A stretch of 64,000 nucleotides of DNA from Mya arenaria. Its lineage: Eukaryota > Mollusca > Bivalvia > Myida > Myidae. The DNA lies in contig NC_069131.1 of assembly GCF_026914265.1 (NCBI RefSeq), forward strand, positions 7,091,001 through 7,155,000. The letters are read 5' to 3'. Positions within the stretch are counted from its first letter, which is position 1, and each line of letters starts with the position of its first letter. Of this stretch, positions 12,801 to 25,800 are shown one piece after another. The translations under genes and the position numbers were made by a program. The notes below the pieces were generated by a model. The model saw only the letters and a list, made by a program, of their open reading frames with translations, searched no databases and had not been told where the DNA came from.

Positions 12801-15800
12801 CATTTCACTGAATTATCGGCTTGAGTTTTCACTGCATTTATTATAATGTTACCTTTGGGCAGATTTTGAAGCTGCATTTTCATTCGCTGCTTTGCTAGGG
12901 TATCTTAGGAACCACCCATATGCTTAATTTTAAACTTAAGATATGATGGAAATTGCAAATAATAGGTGGTAGTTCTTTTCATTAAACTCAAAGTGATATA
13001 TTGCCCATGATTTGTTTAAATGAGTAAGGTAACAGGTTGTGCCAAAGCAGCATTATAATAGAAGACATTTTTGTTTATATCATAATACTGTTTTCTTAAA
13101 TAATATGTAACTGCATCTAAACAAGGTTTACCCCGGTATATTTGAATTTTAGATAAGTGGGCTTGTCCCTGTAGTTTTCATTGAATTATTCACTCTTGAT
13201 TGAGAAATTTGGGCTACTAAAGCAACATACAATTAAGACACTGATTTTGCTTTATGTTAATATGTTTTCTCCAGTTTCAATAGGGTAGAGGAAGAGCGGA
13301 ATCCCATGTTCTGTTGGAAGCCAAACAATACAACCACCACTATCTCCAGGCGTCCAGAACACATCCCAGATCTTCAAGCTAAACTTGAACTTCATTGGTA
13401 AAGCCATATAACTTTTTTATAATTTAAAGTTAAGTTACAATTAAGTAAGATAATATTTTCTTAGTCTCCTTTTGCCGTGGCACATCTCAACACTACTTGG
13501 TTGGCATGAGTTTCTCTGAATACTGATTCATTTAACAGTTAAGGGACACATGTCCAATCTTGCTCCCAATATGTTGTTTTGACGGATTTTTCTGATAACG
13601 TTCAGTATGTGCAAATCTTCAACTATATTTTCAAGTGTTTTAGAACTTGGCCAAAGAGTTAACTTTCTGTGCAAAAAGAAAGCTATAGCTGTCCAGTTAG
13701 CACAGTGGTTAGCACACTAGCTTCTCACCTAGGCGTCCCAGGTTTGACTCCTGACCTGGGCAGATGTGAGTTTGGTTTAAGGTCACCATACTGGACAAGT
13801 GGGTTTTCTCGGGGTACTCCGGTTTCCACCACAACACAAGACCACACTCTCGCGTAACATCATGCCAATGTGGGTGATTAATATGATGTTGTAATAACTT
13901 TTTTTTCAATCAATTTTTAAAATAAATAAGTAATTAAGCTAGTTTAAAATGAATATGTTGTTACAAAAAGTATTGTTTTTTTCTGACTTCAGGAACCAGG
14001 TACTCAGCTTGTCTAAGTTGTATTCAAGCTTTACCATTAGGGGAATTCCATTGTTTACATCATTTAAAGCTAGATTTGATCAAACACACCAACCAAATAA
14101 TGCTCCGTCAACATTCATTCTCATTCCCTTTGCACCGCAGCCCGGAACTGAAGTCCTAGATATATCCAATGGTGGGTCAACCAGTGGAAATATTGGTGTT
14201 GGTGGCAGAGGGGCTTGTTTCACTCGGACCATTGGTGACAATTACTGCTCAACCAGTGGAAATATTGGTGTTGATGACAGAGGGGTTTGTTTCACTCGGA
14301 CCATGGGTGACAATAACTGCTCAACCAGTGGAAATATTGGTGTTGGTGGCAGAGGGGTTTGTTTCACTCGGACCATTGGTGGCAATAACAGGTCAACCAG
14401 TGGAAATACTGGTGTTGATGACAGAGGGGCTTGTTCCACTCAGACCATTGGTGACATTAAAATAGTTAAAACTGAGACAATTCATTCCTTTCCGAGTACT
14501 GATATAGAATCGGACATTGATATTGATGTCACCACATGTTCAGATTCTAAATTGGACAGTGCTTTTGATAGCAATGAAGAGCCAAGTGAGTTATTGTCTT
14601 TTGAAAATCATGACTATGTGAAGATTAATGATTACATAAATGACAGAGGGTCAGAGAGTGACGAAGAAGCCACTTTTGAAACATATTTGGCGAATAAAAA
14701 TAAAGTTAAGTATTTCCATCATGATGATGATGAAGAACAGTCAAAATTGTCACTTAGAAAGAGTAACAGGATAAGAACTGTTGGATTCAGACCAAATTAT
14801 TCTGCCTTAGAACTGCCCTCCTCTTCAGAAGAAGACAGTGATTCTGGTCAGGAAATAGATTTAAGTGATGAAGAGATAGAAATAGACGTTGATTCTAAAG
14901 GAGAATCTGCTGAAGGACAAAAGAAAAACAACAATAAAAGCAAAGAGGATAAAGACTATAAGCCTGATGATAAAGATGATAAAAGTAAAGAAGGTCCGGA
15001 CTATAAATCTGAAGATGTAGAAACTGAAGGAAATAATGGTGTTGATAAAAATGTTGAAAACCCACAGACATTAAAACGAAAGAATATCAAAGATAATGAC
15101 CCTGACTTTGATCTTGATGACATTGCTAAGCAGGAAAAGTATAAGAAAAGAAGGAAACGCCTGAACAAGGAAATTCTAGGTTATAAATCGGGGGAAAATG
15201 TAAATGGTAGGAGAAAAAAGGAAAACAATGCAGCAATGATGAAAAAAAGAAATTTGATGACTTTGAATGAAGATATTGCCAAGTTAAAAGAAACCAACAA
15301 ATGGATAACTGTTGATTTAGATAATGAAAAAGATAACTTTGAAATGGTTGAGTGCAATTCTACAGCACAGAAAGACAGGAATACAAATGTAATTGAGATG
15401 TTATATTCCTGCTTAATCTGCAAGGCATTGCAAACAGACAATAGAACTGAGTTTCAAAATCATGTCGAAAATCATGTGAATGGTGTTCTGAAATGCGCAC
15501 AATGTGGTTGCGAATGTAGAGATCCTCGTACTTTATTAAAGCACGAAAGAACTGTTCATAACATCTATGGACAAAATCAAGTGAATGTATGTGAGGTATG
15601 CGGGGTTGGGTTTATGGCCAATAAATCATACAAAAGACACATGTCTAGAGAGCATCTGCAGGCTGCGTGGAATTGTCAATATTGCAGTGAGAAATTTATG
15701 TCATTAAACTTGCAACATCTTCATCAACGTGAAAAACATACAGATAAGTTTGATATTTGCCAGATGTGTAACAAATATTTCTTTGGAAAAGGGAAAAGCT

Positions 15801-17124
15801 TTGAGAAGCATGTGAACCATTGTGATGGAATTGGCATTCAACGACAAAAACAATGTAAAGAGTGTGGAAAGTCTTTCCATCCAGGAAAACTCCAAACGCA
15901 CATAAAAACAGTTCATCAACAACTTAGACGTTTCCAATGCAAATACTGCTCATATTCTGGTAAAAATTCGACAAATCTGAAACACCACCTCCTAATTCAT
16001 GAAGGTACTGCTTCGTATTGTTATTTCTTAATTGAATATAGATATTATTTGAAATGGTGAATATAGTAGCAGTATAATATTGATAATTTCAAAGATTTAT
16101 GAAATTATGACATCTTTTGAAATGATGTTTTCGAATGACATGTGGATAATCCAATTAATATTAGTTTTTTTTATGTTAATATGTTCTTAGACTAGAATTT
16201 GTTAATGTGCCACGTTTCATCCAACACATAACTTTCCTTATAAGCCCAAAGTTTACCAATACAGCAGTTATCAAACCCGAGAGTTGTTAAATACATGGTA
16301 TACAGACCATGGCGTTAAGACCGAATATCACTGATTTTCCAGAAGTTTTGAAATGCGATTAAATGTTAAATGCAAGTTGACTGCATAGAGATTTTTTTGT
16401 GCTTGGGCACATGATTATTTAAACTATACCATATTTTGGAGTAAAAGTATTACAAACTATGTTAAAATGTAACATTTGTTCAGCCCACTCCTGGAATGAG
16501 TTACTGAATAGTTCTTAGTGAGCCTTTACATATTCATACTTACCCGAAATGGCAAGTACTTAAAGCTTGAAATCAGGAATAACAATCAAAGGCTTAGGAT
16601 GTCTGGTGATGTTTGTCAAAAGTTCAAGAATTTTGGTGTTCAGAATCATTAGATTACTTGGAAATGGTTCTTTCATTAGGATTTTCTTCATAATCTTTGT
16701 AAGGGATGGGACACCCCTCCCGCTCCAACCCCATATAACATTTTGTGAATTTTGTGACCGCACTCGTTTCGAACTTTCCAATCGGGGTAACTCTGTATTG
16801 CGGTAGATGGCCATTATGTCAATACCTTGCTCAACACTGTGCGTTATATGTCTCTCCTTTTTAGGACGTAAGCCAAACACATGCCAGGATTGTGGTCAAT
16901 CATTCACGCAGCCTTACCAGTTGACCTCCCACATGAGAACCCACACAGGCGAGAAGCCATTTAAGTGTGACCAGTGTCCCTACGCTGCCGCCTGGAACGT
17001 TCAACTGAAAGACCACAAAAAAGCTCATGACAGTGACCAGGCTGTGACATGTCCGCATTGTGGCATTGTGTTAAAGAACAATACCTGTTTGAATACTCAC
17101 ATAAAGAAAGCCCATTCAAAATAA
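9888..17124 (+). CDS. C2H2 zinc-finger protein, five exons, 919 residues
   Basis: Exons are 9888-10096, 10796-10951, 13275-13397, 13993-16004 and 16865-17124. All are GT-AG with phases 2, 2, 2, 1, and together give 920 codons including TAA. The start is the first ATG after an in-frame stop (TAA at 9879). The N-terminus is basic and includes WSQTRHTIQVSTEVWDIW, a segment I cannot assign. Exon 4 carries a four-fold 24-residue repeat (about residues 225-320), then acidic and Lys/Asp-rich low-complexity stretches, then zinc fingers. I count ten CxxC...H-type fingers from about residue 635 to the end. One linker is canonical (HTGEKPFKC), and several fingers have unusual spacing. A nuclear DNA-binding role is expected for the family; its targets are unknown. 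The 36-bp minisatellite lies in intron 2 and a SINE in intron 3. An AATAAA overlaps the stop (17124-17129). Confidence 0.85.
11150..12800. repeat. 36-bp minisatellite, about 45 copies, in intron 2 of the zinc-finger gene
   Basis: The unit is ATAACCACAAGATAACAGAC followed by ACACARYGAGTCAAAC (36 bp). Point variants occur at the RY position (AGTGAG, ACGAG, AATGAG) and at GAGTCA/GAGACA. One shorter unit occurs near 11610. Because 36 is a multiple of three and the unit lacks stops in some minus-strand frames, it produces antisense frames of hundreds of codons. These are period artefacts. The strand is strongly biased: A/C-rich on the plus strand, with G and T confined to fixed positions. Confidence 0.95.
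13684..13880 (+). repeat. tRNA-derived SINE with conserved core, plus orientation
   Basis: The head reads CAGTTAGCACAGTGGTTAGC with a B-box-like GGTTTGACTCC. The body contains ACAAGTGGGTTTTCTCGGGG and TACTCCGGTTTCCACCACAA, the type of core shared by many metazoan SINEs. A minus copy with the same core lies at about 25044-25222. It sits in intron 3, about 110 bp before the exon 4 acceptor. Confidence 0.75.
14177..14464 (+). repeat. Coding tandem repeat, 4 x 72 bp (24 residues)
   Basis: Four successive 72-bp units in frame inside exon 4 of the zinc-finger gene encode STSGNIGV[GG/DD]RG[A/V]CFTRT, then a variable end. Units alternate GG and DD after GV (GG, DD, GG, DD), so a two-unit (144-bp) duplication step is likely. 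Each unit keeps one or two cysteines. The last unit is the most diverged (CSTQT). Function unknown. Confidence 0.9.
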
Positions 17125-18042
17125 ATAAAAGATCTATAGTTCGACTTAATTCAAAGTGTAGTCAGCACTATAAACGACTCCTCATATTAAGCTTTTGGTG
17201 AAAACATCTTGAAATTCAGGTCGTATCTCTATGTCAAAGTCGCTTAATATGGATTTCTATATGAACTGATCGGCATGAACTGGATAATTTAAGAATGATA
17301 ACTTTTTATCTGCAAATTCTTAATGAAGGAAAGTTAAGAATGCTTGTCATGTTCGAACTACACCATTTTTGACTATTTGAAGAATAAGGAGAGCTATACT
17401 GCTCACCCTAGCGTCGATGGTGGTGTCAGTGTCACACCTTGGTTAAGGTTTGCATGTAAGCACCTTTAAGTCATTATCTCAGCAAAGATAGCATGCATTG
17501 CATTGAAACTTTCAATATGTGTTCCAAACATTCCAGCCTATGTAATTAAGTAAGAATGAAGTAAGATAACACTACTTAGATTATATAATGCAAATTACTG
17601 GCCTTTGTTTTTTGAATAAGAAATTATGGTTGAGGTTTCGCTTGTAAGCACATGTATATTAATATTTAAGCAACTACTTGATATTTTGCATTGAGATTTT
17701 ACACAATGGTACTCAACAATCGAACCTTCTTGAATAACCAAATTATTTGACTTAAATTCTGGATATTAAGGTTTTGCATGTAACCACATTTAAGTCAATA
17801 TCTCAGATAATACATCATGAATCTCATTGAAACTTTAGACATTTGTTCCCAGCTATCCAGCCTACTTAATTAATCAAGTAAGATAACTCTGTTTTGCATA
17901 TAATTGTAAACACTATTTATTGAAAGGAGAGAGGTAATGCTAGCTTTCAGCTATCTCCTTAATCCTTTCAATGATTGATGTACAATATGCGTTGTTTCAA
18001 TTTATTTTCATGAACTATATAATGTTTAAACTGAAATTTGAT

Positions 18043-18203
18043 CAGGGGCCGTATTCAATAAGCAACTTAGATTAAACTTAAATTTAAGATTAGAAACTAA
18101 GTGTTTTGATTGGCCTGTATATTTAGCTGACCAATAGGCTGAATGGAATCACTGAGGCATGTCTAAGGATAAGGATAAGTTAAATATTGAATACTGGCCC
18201 TAG
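18043..18203. mobile_element. MITE with CAGGGGCCGTATTCAATA termini
   Basis: The left end CAGGGGCCGTATTCAATAAG and the right end TATTGAATACTGGCCCTAG form an inverted pair. Internal TAAACTTAAATTTAAG-like words extend the fold. The length is about 160 bp. It looks like a non-autonomous DNA element; no clear target duplication is visible. Confidence 0.6.
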
Positions 18204-18711
18204 TCTAGCCAGAATATGAACAACAGTACAAGAGCAGTCACAGACTGCCGTATCCCCCACCAAATTAAGAAAAGTATCAACTTCGCCTTACAACAAAGGA
18301 TAACAAATAAACAATGTATATTTACTAGAAAATACTGCACCCAGCGTAATGGTTCTTGTGCACTACACATATCCTAAATCAGATATATCTGTAAAAGAAG
18401 ATTGAAGGAAATGTCTCAAAGACTTCACCTTATGCTCCAGACAAAAGATAAATATGAAAATCAACAAAGGGCAATAACTCAAAGATACTGCACCCAGAGT
18501 TAAAGTTCCAGAGCACTGCTCTTCTCATCAATAGGATTTATCTGTATATGAAGTTTGAACTAAAAAAACTCATACACTTAAAGTTATGATCTGGACTAAA
18601 AACAATTATGAAGATTATCAAAGAGCAATAGATTGCTCAACAAATGCTGTAGCCAGAGTTATGGTTCCTGTGCGCGGCACTTCTCAATAAGGAGATATAT
18701 GTGTATGTCAC

Positions 18712-18812
18712 AGGGTGAGAAGTGTGCATGCCAGACAGGGACTCGAACACGGGACCCCTCTCTATCAGGGCGAGTGCTCTACCGACGGACCTACCTGACC
18801 GCTAACACAACT
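18712..18812 (-). repeat. tRNA-derived SINE, minus orientation
   Basis: On the minus strand it reads GCGGTCAGGTAGGTCCGTCG then GTAGAGCACTCGCCCTGATA, with an intact B box (GTTCGAGTCCC) and an end of GCATGCACACTTCTC. It belongs to the same family as 4986-5079. The anticodon region is not a good stem-loop, so it is not called as a tRNA gene. Confidence 0.6.
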
Positions 18813-19838
18813 CCTTGCCACATGTGTAGGTATCAGTACTGTGACATGTATATGAGGTTTGAAGTCAAAACTTAACGTCAACAAAGGTATATCTTGAACT
18901 ATTTTACAAATAACCTGAGATTTAATGAAAAATCTGGAGACAACAACAAGGATAAATAAAGATGACCTACTTTTATTCAATGATATGTATATATTTCATA
19001 ATACAGCAATGAAATCTCAATCAATGAGATGAAGATATATATCATCTTAAAAAGTAAACAATAATTCAAAGTTCCCTTAATTTTATATAACCAAAAACGT
19101 TTGTTAAATATTATGCCCTTTCAGCGCTGCGTTGTCAAAAACATGTGGACAAGGAAATAAATGTACTTTGATAAGAAATGCAATAATAATTAATGGTTGT
19201 ACAATCTTTTATTAAAGTGAAGATAAACATTTCAACCTTCAAACTGCGATTCAAAGTTTTTAGGAGTCTTTTGACTGTGAACTTGACCAATTATAAACTG
19301 ACAGCCCAACTCAAAAAGGGGTCATATCTTCCACTCAGGTTTATTGGTTCTAGGTCAAACCATTCTCAAATTATTTTACGGACAAAGTTTTCCTAAGACT
19401 GTTGACTGTGACCTTTTACCTACTGACATAAAAAGCAACATTATGGAGGTCATCTACTGGTCAAGTCTACTGTCCTAAAATCAAACCCTTCTTAGATATT
19501 GAGCTGACAAAGACCCAATCATCCAACTGACCTACCAAAATATGCAAACCAATATGCAACTTTTCAATTGTGGCCTTAAAATTATACATAAATGTATAAA
19601 CAATGACCAAAAGTAATAATTACATTGAATATAAAAACTATGTCACCCATTGGCTAATTTACTTAATAAATTAAAGAATCTAAAATATAAAGTCCTAGAT
19701 CATAAACCTTCCAGCTACAATCATATGCACATATGAGTTGCAATATAAATAAATACAGTATACAGACAAAAACACATGGACGGAATGTGGTACATCAAGA
19801 TAGGAAATTGCAGATCTTCCAGATCAACATGGCTCTTC

Positions 19839-22800
19839 TTAATAGGCTGAAAAAAAATACAGGACACTGATAAGTAAACATACATGTAAACACATTTTTA
19901 ATCAATTACATGTATTTACAATCATAGTGTAGTTTCTGACACAAAAGATTTCTCCATACTTGTTTTATTGTCTCAAAAATACATATGGTAAAGGGAAGAT
20001 AATTTAGTAGATTTTTAAACCAACTTCCATATTATTGCATACGGTAAACGTCAAAGTTAAATATAATTAAGCAAATTGATGGAAGGGTAGTGGTTCTTCC
20101 ACACTGGACTAATATGAATATTGCCAAATGTATGTATAATCCAAACAGGAGTTTGAAGTTATTCTCCAGACACAGGTGTGTGTTTGCACCCATAATTACA
20201 AATATATTGTAAAGGGGAGATAATTTAGTAAATATGGAAGGTAAGATTAAATGTGTACTGCACTTGCTCTTATTGCTTTCTGTATATGTTATATAATATT
20301 CAAGTTTCATTTGAATTCTTTCCATTCTTATGGACCGGACAAGCAGCTTTCTTATAAATGCATACTGTAGAAGTAAAAGGAGGAAATAATTCAGCATTAA
20401 TTGAAGCTTCATCTGTGGTTCTTGAGCATTCCACTTATCCTCTGTCTATGTTTCAAGTTGCATTGAAATCCCATCAGGAGTTTTAATTAATCCCTCACAA
20501 GATTTTGACGGACAAAAGGAAGGACAGATGGATGGTGATTATTTGAGTTCCATAAACGCCAATATGGAAAAATGAGTATAATACAAGCCATGAACCATGC
20601 TTATTGTACTGACCTTTAGGCCCTTGATCGGGTCTTGCACTTGTGGCTGAAAGTAACAAGCTACTGTGTAAGCCTTTATCAAACAATTTTATCTATAATA
20701 TTTGTTAATATTGAAAAAAAAAAATATCACATTTAAATGTTCACACCACTTAAAGTGTCTACATCTTTAACATAAAATAAAGTACAGTTAAAATTGAAAA
20801 CTGACATTATAGACAAACTATTGAAAAAAAAAGGTGCACCTTTTTATTTTAGCCTTATGCAATACAATCAGTATTTCTAATTTATTGAAATCTAAAAAAA
20901 ACAGTTATATTGACATCTGCATATTATGACCATCACATCATCACAAATATTTAAGAATTATTATTCAGCAAAAGTAAAACATCAATGAATATTTTTTCTA
21001 CAATGCCTAAACAAACTGAATGAAGAAAATCTCACCATCCGTCCAGTCTGTGACAGCGGAAACCTCAGTGCCGTCAGGAATGTTCCAGCCATACTTTGTG
21101 TCATCCTGGGACTTCAACGACCTCACAGAGTCTCTCATAGTGTCTCTTGCCGAGTCTCTTACAGCAGTTGTTGGGGAGGACCCTCGGACCTTAAACAGAT
21201 AAATCAGATAAAACCAAAAGTGCTCAAGCGGCCTAAGGCCCATGACTATCGCTATACCAGCCACTGCAACCTACCCGTATGCTCAGTGGCCTTTGGCTGC
21301 CATAGGGCAACATTTTGATGCCATCCTGAAGGAAAATGTTAGCTTATGGTGGGAATATTTACTATGGATATAACAGATAATTAAATTGAAGATACCAGTA
21401 ACAAGGGTTATCTCTCATTACACCTCTCATTACACATACCGGTACAATAGGTGGTCTCTGGCTCCCTGGGGCCCAGGTTTTGCTTTCACCCTGCAGGAAA
21501 ATGTTTTCATCTGGCGGGGAGTTTTTGCCCACGCTTTCATCAAAACGCACCGGGACGGTGGAGCTCAGCTTGCCCCTGAAGAGAAATAACCAATGTAAAT
21601 AATCTATTGATATTAAAAACTATTGAGCAAATATGTAATGCTGTTTAAAAGAAAATGTGAACGATGTTATAAAAATGCTGATACATTTCACTCTGTACTT
21701 GAATCAAGCTATTTTGCTGAATATCGAAAAAGAATTATCCAATGTTGAAAGATGATTAAATTAATATCAAACTCTTTCCATAGATATTTTACAGAATAAA
21801 CCTTATGATAACAATATCTATTTCATAAAATTATGTAAATTTCTGAATTTGTTATTGATAAATTAAGTTTGAAAAATGTAACTTAAAGCTGCACTCTCAC
21901 AGATTGAACGTTTTGACAACTTTTTTATTTTTTGTCTTAGAACGAGCCAATTTTTGTGAAAATTCATGGAAGCCAGCTATATAAGACTGCTGACAAAAAA
22001 TTAGATCGCAGATTTTTATATTTAAGTCCAAAAATTGATGTTTTATGCATTTATCTTAAACCATTAGTAACGGTTTAAGCCATAAAACATGAATTTTCGA
22101 ACGGAAATATGAAAATCTACGATCTGATTTTTTGTCAGCAATCTTTTATCATTGATTGGCAGATATTAACGCAAAAATTTGCTCTTTCCAAGACAAAAAA
22201 TAAAAAAAGTTGTAAAAATGGTAAGTCTGTGAGAGTGCAGCTTTAATGTACTCCTCCAACAGGGCTTTTTCTGTCCATTTTGGGAAAAAGACCCTATACA
22301 TTTTGGGAAATTTTGCGTCGTGAAAATGCCGAAATTAGGAAATTTCACAGTTAAAAGAAAAAGCTGTCTAGTCTCCTGTGAATTAGGAAATGATTTAATA
22401 TTAGTTTATTTTCCTTTTAAAAGACCCACAATTGCTGAAATATCAATCCTTGGGATATTGCAATAAATCATGACAGATAATATTTCATATTTTAGATTTC
22501 TGATTGTGATGAAAATCAATGATTTCTGAGTTCAATTACCAAAAAAACTTCACATCATATAATTTAATAGAATGTTGAAAATGAACCAGTACAGGTGAAT
22601 TTCTAAAAAAAAAAAAAAAAATTTGGATTGGGATTTTTTTCTGAAGATTGGGAAAAATATCTTATATTTTGCTTTGGGAATGGGTCCGATAGTCGGACCC
22701 GTGGGTACTATAGAAAAAGCCCTGTCCAATAGTAATTATTTATTTGACTGTATATATTATGTGTCAGTAAAGTGTCTGTATAATGTTGGCATTGCGTCTA

Positions 22801-25800
22801 TATATATATACGATATAATGCTCTTTTTGTTATGTAGTAGAAATATGAATTTTGATGAATAAACTTGTGAACTTGGAGTTCAAAATGTTAATCAACAAGT
22901 CATGCATTTCACAGCTTGTGCAGAAAAAGTTTTTTTTTTCAGTTTCATTAGAATATCTTGATAAATTTTGACTTATGGCTAATAGGAAGGTTTCCAGGAC
23001 AACAGTGAATGTTGACAATGACCACAGCAATGCTTTGACAAAACATTGCCACATCAGCGGAGCATTAAAAGGTGGTACACAGTCAAAATCAATATGGTAC
23101 ACAACCATTGTCCAATATATGGCTAAATTCCTACTGTCTTTGTTTCCGTGTTGGAACGTCCTGTCGCTGAGTTTCCCCATCAGAGTCTGGCACTGACCAT
23201 ACTGGCGCCCTCTGTAAACATAATTAAACTCTCACAGACTGAACAACAGTGTCACAAACAAAACCCTACCGTCTCTTGTTGCTATTTCAGTTGAAAAGGG
23301 GCATAGTCAACTACTTTAGAAGTCAGAGTTACGGGCCATTATATAATGGATACGCAGTGTCTCTAGCAACATTTGTTCCAAGTTTCATTTGAATATCTTG
23401 AAAAAATTTGAGTCATGGCCAAGGTTTAAGTGTGGCACTACAACCAGGGCAATGACATTAAATTGACTTTTTCTACTAGAACAGCCAACAATGGCATTAT
23501 TATATGAATAGAATGAACTGAAAGAAAAAAAACAGAATCAAGAAAAAAAAATGGCTTAGAATTTGATATTGAAAATGTTATTGAAAATATAAAACAAAAT
23601 ATAACCAATGCTGACAATGACAATCAAGTTTCAACACCATTTGAAATAATCTATTGTGTCTTAATAATAAAAAATGACATTAATGATACAATATGGTATT
23701 ATTTTGCAATCAATAGTTACATATACTCATGCTGTCATGTTATCATGAACTGGGTTCTTCGAAATAAAATTGTAACTTGAAACTAAACTTGTATCTAAGT
23801 AACAACATAGTTGACCCCAATATTTTCAAAATATTTCTTTAACATGTTTGCAAAACCATCCTGACCCAAAACACTATATTGTTACTGGACTTGAATAGAA
23901 AATATTAATAAAAAACAAAATATTCCATGAGTTGATGCTCTTTTATAAAATACACTTAGAAGTGCTAATAAGCCAATTTCTGCATAAGGGAAAGTTTTTA
24001 GTGTTGCGTTGAACTTGTGTTATGTGTACATTTGTTTTTTGTCTGCCTTTGTATGAAAGTAGTAAAGCAAGTTATTAAGCTTGTATGACTTACAGGGCCA
24101 ACAACTTGTGAAACGCTTTCAAATTCCTCGTCAGTTTCGTCTGGTGAGAACTGGGAATATCTGTTGGACTGCATTGACATCCCTGAAATATCAAATAAGG
24201 TAAAAATCACATTAAAAAAGACTGACTTTTGAACTACTGTCAGACCACAAAACTAATATTTATTAACTGACCATCACCTATTTGCAAATCAAGTTTGAAA
24301 AACAGTTATTGATCGTAAATGAAAATGTGATGCCGACGCCACAGACAATGACACCAGACAAAGTATTCCGAATGTAACAGAGAGACACGCAGGGGATATA
24401 TTAAATTGATAAGAGGTAAAAAAAATTGACAGGTCGGAAAATAATAGATCAGTTGTATACAACAAAGTGGGCTTGTACCTGTAGGTGGACGTTCTAGGTC
24501 AGACTCGTAGTAATCTTCAGTAAAGCCACGGGGTTGAGCTGCAATACAGGGAGATATGAAAAGCTGGTGGAACAAATATTATTAAACTTTGTACACAATG
24601 ATTATAGAATAAATTATCTTGAAGACTACAGATATTTTGTACTTAATCAATACATGTAAAAGAAATTCAGAAAAGGAATGCAAATTATAAAGAACTTAAT
24701 TCACTGAACATTGTACAAAACTACACACCTAACCAATGATATATTATAAGGAATACCACATCAAAGTTTTGTCTGAATCAAACAGATCACGCAATAAAGA
24801 CTGATGGTTTGCTATGTGAAAAATGAAAGTCTGGTGACCCCACCCTATTTGCGCATCTTTTGAAAGGGGTGTGTGTGTAGTAAAAGAATTTGGTAAAAGC
24901 ATTTTTGTCCTTCAATGATTTCAAAGTCATTTCATATCAGATTTGAGATGAAACAAAGGACGAATAATGCAATGCAATAGTTTAGTTTAAACATATTTAA
25001 TTTTACAACGATTGTGAAACAAGCAATTGAAACTTCTATTAATCACTCTTGTTGGCACGATGTTGCGCGTGAGTGTGGTCTTGTGTTGTGGGGGAACCGG
25101 AGAACCCGGAGAAAACCCACTTGTCCGGCTTGGTGACCACTAACCAAACTCACATGCGCACAGGCTGGAAATCAAACCCGGGTCGCCTTGGTGAGAAGCG
25201 AGTGCGCTAACCGATAACACATTTTCCATCATTTCTTTAACATATAATTAATATCAGAATGCAACAGTTCCTTTCATGTGATACCAAAATCATATGGGGT
25301 CACCTGGCATCCAAATGACCTTAATTAAACAATGGTACCGTCACCTGTAAAGGTTACACTTACCACTTCTATTATATGGAGTTTCACTACCAGAAAAAAG
25401 ACTGAAAAAAGCATGTGTAAACTAGGATGAGTACCAGTACAACATGTTACAGTGAGTGGGTGGGGTAAGAACTAGTGCTGAAAACTGTAAAAATCGACAG
25501 GGGTTGGTTTGTCCAAAACTTGCAACTTTCACCTTAAATGAATGTTAATGTAATCTAAGTTGGAAAACAAATGTCTTCATCTTACTCAATCATAATGTCT
25601 TTTTTAAAAAGGCATTCTAAAACTATTGGATATTTATAAACTTCCAAATAACTTGCACATTGTATCAAACAAACCAACCTCAAAGCAAACCTGAGAAAAC
25701 AGTTCAATAATCTGAGAATTTGGCATCCATATCATTTACGTCTTCAAGCTTCTTTAAACACAACTAAAAGGGCCATGTTTAAAACCAATATTTATGGCTT

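Larger units (their letters stand above)
17125..19838. other. Convergent intergenic spacer, repeat-rich
   Basis: This lies between the stop of the zinc-finger gene and the stop codon of the C8orf34 homolog. It holds diverged AT-rich repeats with phrases such as GGCAATAACTCAAAGATACTGC (split around 18469-18490 and again near 18625), a MITE at 18043-18203 and a SINE at 18712-18812. Minus-strand AATAAA words near 19340-19345 and 19207-19212 could serve the C8orf34 homolog, but none is close to its stop. No coding exon is recognised. Confidence 0.5.

Noticed and set aside
11105..12803. Minus-strand open frames of 496, 405 and 174 codons (repeated VILWLCL or LCVCYLVVMF)
   Set aside because: They are readings of the 36-bp minisatellite in different frames. 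The unit length is a multiple of three and lacks stops, and the array lies inside an intron.
20032..20412. 126-codon minus-strand frame inside the C8orf34 intron
   Set aside because: Composition is low-complexity hydrophobic from AT-rich repeats; no acceptor or donor fits the neighbouring phases.
21007..21035. Reading the exon at 21189-21036 through to a stop (EIFFIQFV) as the C8orf34 terminus
   Set aside because: A consensus donor (G|GTGAGA) at 21035 and two further phase-compatible exons (20646-20614, 19846-19839) make splicing more likely, though an alternative end by intron retention is possible.
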